NCBI GenBank assembly: GCA_937894665.1
Contig: CALAWF010000204.1
Location: forward strand, 1 to 10,661
Direction of reading: 5' to 3'
Source: an uncultured bacterium
GTDB lineage: Bacteria; Cyanobacteriota; Vampirovibrionia; Gastranaerophilales; Gastranaerophilaceae
Length of the DNA: 10,661 nucleotides
The notes under the pieces are model-generated. The model was not told the DNA's origin and made no database searches. It was given only the letters and a program-made list of their open reading frames with translations. Both the position numbers and the translations under genes were made by a program. This document shows positions 6,202-10,661 of this stretch, one piece after another. Numbering within the stretch: the first letter of the stretch is position 1; each line of letters starts with the position of its first letter.

Positions 6202-7854
6202 ATGATTAAACAGTTAAAACTTAAAAATTACATTTTGATAGACGAATTGTGTGCCAATTTCGACAACAGGTTAAATATAATTACCGGTGAAACTGGTGCG
6301 GGGAAAAGTATTCTTTTAAGTGCAATTGATTTAGTTTTTTCGGCCAGAGTCTCAAAAGATGTTATAAAAACGGGTTGTGATAAGGCGACAATTGAAATAA
6401 CTATTGAAAACACGAAACACGACTTGTCAAAACTCTTTGAAGAAAACGGTATAGATAATCTTGGCTCTGAAATAATTATTACAAAAGAAATTACACAAAG
6501 TTCGGTCCGTTCAAGGATAAACGGAACTCTTGTTAATCAAGAATTACTAAAAAGTTTGAGAGCATTGTTTGTTGATATTCATTCTCAACACCAGACTTAT
6601 ACTTTTTTGCAACCGCAATACCACATAAATCTTCTTGATTCCTATGGAAAAGATGATTATGGTGCGGTTCTTAATGAGTACAAAGAAAAATACAGAGCCT
6701 ATGAAGAATTAAAAAAACAGCTTGAAGCTGCCAAAAATTCTGCAAATGCCACAGAATCCCAAATTGAATTTTTAAAATTTCAAATAAACGAAATCGAAGA
6801 AGCAAATATTCAATCAGAAACAGAAGACGAAGAACTTTCAAAAGAGCTTGAAGTTCTGGCAAACGCAGAAAAGTTAAAAGAACTCACGGGAAGTTCTTAT
6901 TGGGCAATAAATGGTGATGACGGTTCTATTCTTGAAGCATTGGCAAAAATCAAAATGGATATTTCAAAAGCGGTTGATTTTGACAATTCGCTGGAAGATA
7001 CTTATTCACAATTTCTTGATGCTATAGAAAACCTTAGAGATATTTCATCCGGTCTTAGGGACTACAGCCAAAATTTAGACAATGACACTCAACGCCTTGA
7101 TGAAATACAGGAAAGGTTATTTATTTTTGATAAGTTGAAACGTAAATATGGTGGAACACTTGAAGAAGTTTTGAAAAATTATCAAAACTTTTCAGATGAA
7201 CTTTCCAAGATAGAATTTTCAACCCAAAATGTCGAAAATTTGGAACAAGAAATTTCAAAACAGGAACATGAACTAAAAGAACTTGCAGCAAAAATCTCAG
7301 AAAGCAGAGAAAATTATGCACAAGTTTTATCTGTTCTAATTCAAGACAAGTTAACAGTTTTAGAACTTCCAAAAGCTAAATTTGAAATAAAGGTAACTCC
7401 TAAAGAACTTGGTTCAAATGGAGCTGATAATGTTGAATTTATGATTTCAACAAACGTTTCAGAAGACCTCAAACCTCTTGCAAAAGTTGCATCAGGGGGT
7501 GAAATTTCAAGAGTTATGCTTGCTATAAAATCAATTTTTGCAACAAATGACGATATTGATACCGTTATTTTTGATGAAATCGACACCGGAATTTCCGGCA
7601 AAGCATCTCAAAGTGTCGCAGATGAGATTGTAGAATTGAGCAAATCTCACCAAATTATTATTATCACGCACCAAGCAATTATTGCATCTAAAGCCGATAA
7701 ACACTTCTACGTAAGAAAATCGCAAGAAGACGAAACCAAAGTAGAAGTTTATGTACTTATAGGGGACAATAGAATTAAAGCACTTGCAGAACTTGCAGGC
7801 GGAGAAATTAACGAACAATCTATTGAATTTGCAAAATCTCTTTTAGCCCAATAA
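6202..7854 (+). CDS. recN: DNA repair protein RecN
   Basis: RecN is an SMC-like ATPase recruited early to DNA double-strand breaks. At 550 aa it has the usual full length. The N-terminal ATPase half has Walker A GETGAGKS (29-36) and the RecN-typical DIHSQHQTYTFL (about 123-134). A long charged coiled coil spans about 155-385, with a central less regular part. The C-terminal half has the ABC signature ASGGE (430-434), Walker B with DEID (458-461) followed by TGISGKAS, and a switch His490 in ITHQ. All catalytic elements are present. The gene starts at ATG 6202, 22 bp after the SEC-C gene, without an obvious Shine-Dalgarno site, so it may rely on coupling or read-through. No plus-strand terminator follows: the hairpin at 7859-7889 has its T-run only on the other strand. 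No LexA-type box was recognised upstream. Confidence 0.95.
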   Translation: MIKQLKLKNYILIDELCANFDNRLNIITGETGAGKSILLSAIDLVFSARVSKDVIKTGCDKATIEITIENTKHDLSKLFEENGIDNLGSEIIITKEITQSSVRSRINGTLVNQELLKSLRALFVDIHSQHQTYTFLQPQYHINLLDSYGKDDYGAVLNEYKEKYRAYEELKKQLEAAKNSANATESQIEFLKFQINEIEEANIQSETEDEELSKELEVLANAEKLKELTGSSYWAINGDDGSILEALAKIKMDISKAVDFDNSLEDTYSQFLDAIENLRDISSGLRDYSQNLDNDTQRLDEIQERLFIFDKLKRKYGGTLEEVLKNYQNFSDELSKIEFSTQNVENLEQEISKQEHELKELAAKISESRENYAQVLSVLIQDKLTVLELPKAKFEIKVTPKELGSNGADNVEFMISTNVSEDLKPLAKVASGGEISRVMLAIKSIFATNDDIDTVIFDEIDTGISGKASQSVADEIVELSKSHQIIIITHQAIIASKADKHFYVRKSQEDETKVEVYVLIGDNRIKALAELAGGEINEQSIEFAKSLLAQ

Positions 7855-7889
7855 AAAAAACGGTAAACTTACTGAAAAAATTTACCGTT
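7853..7889 (-). terminator. Rho-independent terminator of the sigma factor gene
   Basis: On the minus strand a 9-bp stem (AACGGTAAA / TTTACCGTT, plus positions 7881-7889 and 7859-7867) with a 13-nt loop is followed directly by T8 (7860-7853). It abuts the recN stop codon. The plus strand lacks a T-run after the hairpin, so it should act only on the minus transcript. Confidence 0.8.
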
Positions 7890-7921
7890 CGATGAGAAAT
7901 AATTAATTTATGAATCAAATT

Positions 7922-8842
7922 TTAGTTAGTGATAAAATCTCGCATATGCCTTGTTTGAAGATTATTTCGCATTTTCAAGATTGCTCCTTCCTCAATCTGC
8001 CTAATTCTTTCTTTTGAATACCCCATAGAAAGCCCCAACTCTGCTAATGTTTTAGGCTTTTCAGAGTTCATCCCAAATCGAGAAGAAATCACATGCTTTT
8101 CTCTATCAGTTAGGATGTTAAAAAGTTCGGGCAAGTTTTTCTTCATTAATTGCGTTTTAGCCTGCTCTTCCGGGGTGTTATTTGACTTATCCTCCAAATA
8201 ATCCCCGATACACAAATCATCTGTTACAGAAGTTTCAATACTAATCGGTTCTAAAATAATAGACTGTTTGATTTTTCGAAGTTTAGATATTGGAATATTC
8301 ATATGAGCAGCAAGTTCTTGTTCTGTCGGTTCATGCCCCAACTCTGAAGACAAAAACGCAAAAGCATGCTTATATTTTCTAATCTTATCCGCCATATGAA
8401 CAGGAATTCTGATTGAGCGAGAATGGTTTGCAATTGCTCGGATTATTGCCTGTTTAATCCACCATGTCGCATATGTTGAAAACTTAAAATTTTTTCTGTA
8501 ATCAAACTTCTCAGCTGCCCTTATTAAGCCAATTGAACCTTCTTGCACTAAATCCATAAACAGCACCCCTTGTCCGGCATAACGCTTTGCAATGCTCACA
8601 ACAAGACGTAAATTTGCCTGTACAAGTTTTCTTTTAGCAATATCGCTTTTCTCTTCTTTTATTTGTTTTCCTAAAACCTTCTCCTCTGATGATTTTAATA
8701 ACTTCACTCGTGCAATTTCTTTCAAGTAAATTTGTAAAATATCATCCTCATCTGCAATAGAATTAAATGTTTTAATCTCAGATTCCTCCTCCAATGGAGA
8801 AATTTGATTAATTTTATCCATAACATCAACTGTCAAACTCAT
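7922..8842 (-). CDS. RNA polymerase sigma factor, sigma70 family (RpoD/group 2-like)
   Basis: This 306-aa factor directs RNA polymerase to promoters. It lacks region 1.1. Visible parts are region 1.2 (about 34-62), region 2 (about 70-150, with NLRLVVSIAKRY, DLVQEGSIGL and FSTYATWWIKQAI), region 3 (about 151-205) and region 4 (about 239-295). The last contains the helix-turn-helix TLAELGLSMGYSKERIRQIE. The melting Trp127 and Trp128 and -10 contact Gln131 are kept, but the position equal to E. coli RpoD Thr440 is Ile134. Loss of region 1.1 and small size suggest an alternative group 2 factor, though a primary sigma with a short N-terminus is not excluded. I chose ATG 8842 because GGAGG lies 5 nt upstream; TTG at 8866, with AAGG 7 nt upstream, would add eight residues. 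It converges on recN and is divergent from tRNA-Val. Confidence 0.92.
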   Translation of the reverse strand: MSLTVDVMDKINQISPLEEESEIKTFNSIADEDDILQIYLKEIARVKLLKSSEEKVLGKQIKEEKSDIAKRKLVQANLRLVVSIAKRYAGQGVLFMDLVQEGSIGLIRAAEKFDYRKNFKFSTYATWWIKQAIIRAIANHSRSIRIPVHMADKIRKYKHAFAFLSSELGHEPTEQELAAHMNIPISKLRKIKQSIILEPISIETSVTDDLCIGDYLEDKSNNTPEEQAKTQLMKKNLPELFNILTDREKHVISSRFGMNSEKPKTLAELGLSMGYSKERIRQIEEGAILKMRNNLQTRHMRDFITN

Positions 8843-8845
8843 CTT

Positions 8846-8852
8846 CTCCTCC
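8846..8852 (-). promoter_or_regulatory. strong ribosome binding site choosing the ATG start of the sigma gene
   Basis: On the minus strand GGAGGAG stands 3 nt before ATG 8842, giving 5 nt between GGAGG and the start codon. It is the strongest Shine-Dalgarno site seen in the window. It falls inside the reading frame if the upstream TTG (8866) is used, which is why the ATG is preferred. Confidence 0.6.
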
Positions 8853-8923
8853 ACGCTATTCTTCAAAATTTGACCTTCTAAAAAGAATGACGAAATTAAT
8901 TCAAAAAAGTTTCAACAAATCTC

Positions 8924-8952
8924 TTGACATTAAAATTTGTTCTTGGTAATAT
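8924..8952 (+). promoter_or_regulatory. promoter of tRNA-Val
   Basis: A perfect -35 TTGACA (8924-8929) is followed after 17 bp by TAATAT (8947-8952; four of six matches to TATAAT). Transcription would begin near 8960 and give a leader of about 40 nt. That leader can fold a small GGGA/TCCC hairpin (8963-8980) before the mature tRNA start at 9001. Confidence 0.7.
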
Positions 8953-9000
8953 AAATCTTGTCGGGAGCGAGAGAGTTCCCAAGTGAAAACCAAATAGAAT

Positions 9001-9076
9001 GGGTGTTTAGCTCAGTTGGTAGAGCGTCTCCCTTACAAGGAGAGGGTCGGGGGTTCAAGTCCCTCAACACCCACCA
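9001..9076 (+). tRNA. tRNA-Val (anticodon UAC)
   Basis: The cloverleaf is complete. The acceptor stem GGGTGTT pairs with AACACCC, and the D arm is GCTC-AGTTGGTA-GAGC. The anticodon stem TCTCC/GGAGA closes the loop CTTACAA with anticodon TAC (reads GUA). The variable loop is GGGTC, and the T arm has loop TTCAAGT on a stem with one G-T pair. The discriminator is A and the 3' CCA is encoded (9074-9076). It is a single-gene unit between its own promoter and terminator. Confidence 0.97.
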
Positions 9077-9079
9077 TTA

Positions 9080-9109
9080 AAAAAAGAAGTCTTTGAAGGC
9101 TTCTTTTTT
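9080..9109 (+). terminator. Rho-independent terminator of tRNA-Val
   Basis: A 12-bp stem (ten Watson-Crick pairs AAAAAAGAAG/CTTCTTTTTT, then one T-G and one C-G) closes a 6-nt loop three bases after the CCA end. The 3' arm ends in six T. The A-rich 5' arm would also give a T-run on the other strand. Confidence 0.85.
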
Positions 9110-9146
9110 AATACTTTAAATATCTGTATAAAACTGAGGAGTAAAT

Positions 9147-9527
9147 ATGAAAAGATTTTTATTTTTAGTATTAGTAATTCTACTTGGCACATCTACTTTT
9201 GCAGAAGTTGTTCTTGCTCCCGAATGGAGTGAATTTTGTCCAGTAGAATACCTTAATGCTAAACAATCAAAGTGGAGTAAAGATACAGACTATTGGTATA
9301 ATAGAAGAGTTCAATTTGAGAACTCACTTGCAAGATGTAATTCATATACAGGTAATGATTTAAAATCTTGTTACGATCATATAAGAACAATTGAACAAAA
9401 TAAAAACAAAGCTTGGGATACGAGATTGGAACAGCAAAAAATTGAAAGCCAAAAATCCACAGAATTGTACAATAGAATGCAAACTTTTAATGCAATTAAT
9501 CACCTTATTGATACTATTGGGAAATAA
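9147..9527 (+). CDS. small exported protein of unknown function (126 aa)
   Basis: An N-terminal signal peptide is clear: MKR, then a hydrophobic core (residues 4-13), with a probable cleavage after Thr-Phe-Ala19. The mature part of about 107 residues has three Cys (31, 64, 75), many aromatic residues near 27-58 (WSEFCP, DTDYWYNRR) and a charged, helical C-terminal half rich in Gln, Lys and Asn (about 80-112). Cys64 and Cys75 could form a local disulfide. I recognise no family. GAGGAG (9136-9141) lies 5 nt before ATG 9147. It follows the tRNA terminator by 37 bp, so it needs its own promoter; TATAAA at 9127-9132 region is a weak -10 candidate. A short all-A/T hairpin (9537-9554) follows the stop. 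Confidence 0.75.
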   Translation: MKRFLFLVLVILLGTSTFAEVVLAPEWSEFCPVEYLNAKQSKWSKDTDYWYNRRVQFENSLARCNSYTGNDLKSCYDHIRTIEQNKNKAWDTRLEQQKIESQKSTELYNRMQTFNAINHLIDTIGK

Positions 9528-9586
9528 AGAATGCAGTAATTTTTGTTAAAATTAGAAATTTCAAACCCAACTTGACTAAAATTTTA

Positions 9587-9614
9587 TCTTACGAAAATAT
9601 GTCTTACGAAAATA
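9587..9614. repeat. tandem 13-bp direct repeat between convergent genes
   Basis: TCTTACGAAAATA occurs at 9587-9599 and again, identical, at 9602-9614, a 15-bp period. It lies between the stops of the two small exported-protein genes. The second copy runs into a hairpin, AAAATAG (9609-9615) with CTATTTT (9620-9626), whose arm contains the stop codon of the minus-strand gene. The hairpin may act as a weak terminator. The repeat may simply be a slippage duplication. Confidence 0.5.
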
Positions 9615-9619
9615 GTTGA

Positions 9620-10006
9620 CTATTTTATCATAATTTTAAGAGCTTCAAACTGATATTGGCATCTCATTTTTAATGGAGCAGTCGTAGTTAAAATTTGCAA
9701 TTTTGCCAAATTCTGTTTTTCTTGCGGTAACATCATATACGCAGCAGAAACCGTTGAGAGCTTATTACAATCAGCATTCGGAGTTGTTTTGAAATAAGTT
9801 AAACAATTCGGTAACAAATTGTTTAAATACGTATCTTGCTCCTTTATTAGAGCATTCAATTGGTCAAGAGAAGCCCCTGTCGAACGAGTCATCCAAGAAA
9901 TAGATTTATTACGAACCTCTTGACTAGAAGGACAATATCCAGCCGCATTCGCACTCAAACAAGCAGAAAACATCATAACAACCAACGCTAAAATAATCTT
10001 ATTCAT
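9620..10006 (-). CDS. small exported Cys-containing protein of unknown function (128 aa)
   Basis: A signal peptide is evident: MNK, a hydrophobic core (4-13), and a likely cleavage after Ala-Asn-Ala21. FSAC16 looks slightly like a lipobox, so lipid attachment at Cys16 is a less likely alternative. The mature protein (about 107 residues) has four Cys (25, 68, 80, 116), enough for two disulfides. It is mainly helical by composition, with GYCPSSQEV near its start. I recognise no family. AGGAG (10012-10016) lies 5 nt before ATG 10006, and a promoter with perfect TATAAT stands upstream. It converges on the 9147-9527 gene, which encodes a secreted protein of the same size. The two sequences do not obviously resemble each other. 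Confidence 0.75.
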   Translation of the reverse strand: MNKIILALVVMMFSACLSANAAGYCPSSQEVRNKSISWMTRSTGASLDQLNALIKEQDTYLNNLLPNCLTYFKTTPNADCNKLSTVSAAYMMLPQEKQNLAKLQILTTTAPLKMRCQYQFEALKIMIK

Positions 10007-10034
10007 ATAAACTCCTATTAAAATCTATAAATAT

Positions 10035-10063
10035 ATTATAACTTATATTCTACCCCTTTGCAA
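10035..10063 (-). promoter_or_regulatory. promoter of the 9620-10006 gene
   Basis: On the minus strand TTGCAA (10063-10058; four of six consensus matches) is followed after 17 bp by a perfect TATAAT (10040-10035). The leader would be about 20 nt long. The -35 begins two bases past the T-run of the preceding terminator, so the gene is a separate transcription unit. Confidence 0.6.
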
Positions 10064-10064
10064 T

Positions 10065-10100
10065 AAAAAAGGTCTAAAACCCAATTGTTACAGACCTTTT
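10065..10100 (-). terminator. Rho-independent terminator of the right-edge gene
   Basis: On the minus strand a 9-bp stem (AAAAGGTCT at 10100-10092 with AGACCTTTT at 10075-10067) and a 16-nt loop end in a run of six T (10070-10065). It lies 25 bp beyond the stop codon at 10126. Confidence 0.8.
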
Positions 10101-10125
10101 ATTATATTCATTTTACAAATAGTTA

Positions 10126-10661
10126 TTAAATTATTTGGTTATCTATTCGTCTTTGTGCATCGTGTTTTTTGATTTTTCTTGCAAGTAGAATCAATAGAGC
10201 AATACCTGCAACGATTACAAAACCGATAGCAAAACCGCTGTATTGAACATATTGCAACTTAATCAATGTTGGTTGATCCCTCAAAATATTCCAAGAATAA
10301 ACATTCAAATTGATATTATCGGCATTGTTGTAAGATGCAAAAGATGGAACTTTGATAGTAAATGACATATTCATTTTGTTATCAGTTTTTGAGGTTGAGT
10401 TTTTTGCATCTTCCTCATCTTCCTTAATCAACATTTTTGCATCAGGATCTAAGTGGTCCATAAAATCTTCTCTTGTTTCAACATCGGCAGGCTGAATTTC
10501 GGAAGCATCACCATATTTTTGCAAATATTCAGGCTGTAAAGTTTTTGTTTCCTTTGTTTTAACCTGTTTTTCAATTTTTTCAACTTTTGAAACCTGTTCA
10601 GGATAATTATAAGTTAAATCAATATTGAATGATGTTACCAAAAAGTTCTTCTTAACTTCAA
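10126..10661 (-). CDS. C-terminal part of a membrane-anchored protein of unknown function (5' end beyond the window)
   Basis: The frame remains open to the right edge. The in-window TTG at 10641 is only an internal codon candidate, preceded by EVKKNF in frame, so I treat the gene as truncated. Counting from that TTG, the visible part begins with a beta-like stretch (TSFNIDLTYNYP). A Lys/Glu-rich linker follows (about 17-90), then another beta-like stretch (MNMSFTIKVPSF, 90-101). One hydrophobic membrane span (about 134-154) precedes a short basic tail (RKIKKHDAQRR). By the positive-inside rule the tail is cytoplasmic and the preceding domain lies outside the membrane. There is no Cys in the visible part. 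I recognise no family. Its terminator follows at 10065-10100. Confidence 0.7.
   Translation of the reverse strand, partial: EVKKNFLVTSFNIDLTYNYPEQVSKVEKIEKQVKTKETKTLQPEYLQKYGDASEIQPADVETREDFMDHLDPDAKMLIKEDEEDAKNSTSKTDNKMNMSFTIKVPSFASYNNADNINLNVYSWNILRDQPTLIKLQYVQYSGFAIGFVIVAGIALLILLARKIKKHDAQRRIDNQII

Noticed and set aside
7121..7818. Several open minus-strand frames of 80-95 codons inside recN.
   Set aside because: They lie in antisense to a gene with full RecN motifs, lack ribosome sites and have composition expected of shadow frames.
7859..7889. Hairpin directly after recN as a recN terminator.
   Set aside because: On the plus strand the stem is followed by CGATGAG, not a T-run. The T8 is on the minus strand, so it fits the sigma gene.
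8843..8866. TTG at 8866 as the start of the sigma gene.
   Set aside because: It has a fair ribosome site, but ATG 8842 has a much stronger GGAGG and the extra eight residues show no conserved feature. It is kept as an alternative.
9959..9970. Lipobox (FSAC) in the 128-aa exported protein.
   Set aside because: Phe at -3 is unusual, and a normal signal peptidase I site (Ala-Asn-Ala) follows five residues later. Treated as an ordinary secreted protein.

Overview
This AT-rich window (roughly one third G+C by eye) looks like ordinary bacterial chromosome. It shows no insertion sequence, phage gene or CRISPR array. Shine-Dalgarno sites are strong, -10/-35 promoters are of the sigma70 type, and a tRNA gene encodes its own CCA end. 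AT richness, a cyanobacterial-style short sigma70 factor and several unrecognised small exported proteins would fit a non-photosynthetic relative of cyanobacteria (Vampirovibrionia/Melainabacteria, e.g. Gastranaerophilales). That placement is an inference from general impression, not from a marker gene.

Layout. Positions 1-180 hold a possible 3' tail of a plus-strand gene, a run of small hairpins and the terminator of the next gene. A minus-strand gene (182-775) encodes an Arg-rich, mostly helical protein of unknown function. A 244-bp divergent intergenic region with repeats separates it from a plus-strand pair (1020-3600): an AI-2E-family membrane protein overlapping a B12-binding-like radical SAM protein. 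A convergent histidine-phosphatase gene (3593-4216, minus) overlaps the end of that pair and is divergent from leuD.

The plus-strand run 4312-7854 contains leuD (isopropylmalate isomerase small subunit), a SEC-C zinc-motif protein of unknown function, and recN (DNA double-strand-break repair). A minus-strand sigma70-family gene (7922-8842) faces recN, with its own terminator between them. It is divergent from tRNA-Val(UAC), which has a clear promoter and terminator. The right end has two small exported proteins (9147-9527 plus, 9620-10006 minus) and the C-terminal part of a membrane-anchored protein running off the window edge.

The genes do not form one pathway. The window mixes housekeeping functions (leucine synthesis, RecN repair, tRNA, sigma factor) with poorly characterised envelope proteins. 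The most informative oddities are residue-level. The sigma factor has Ile at the region 2.4 position equivalent to E. coli RpoD Thr440, and the phosphatase has Cys-His-Gly where the family has Arg-His-Gly. I see no convincing new multi-gene system.
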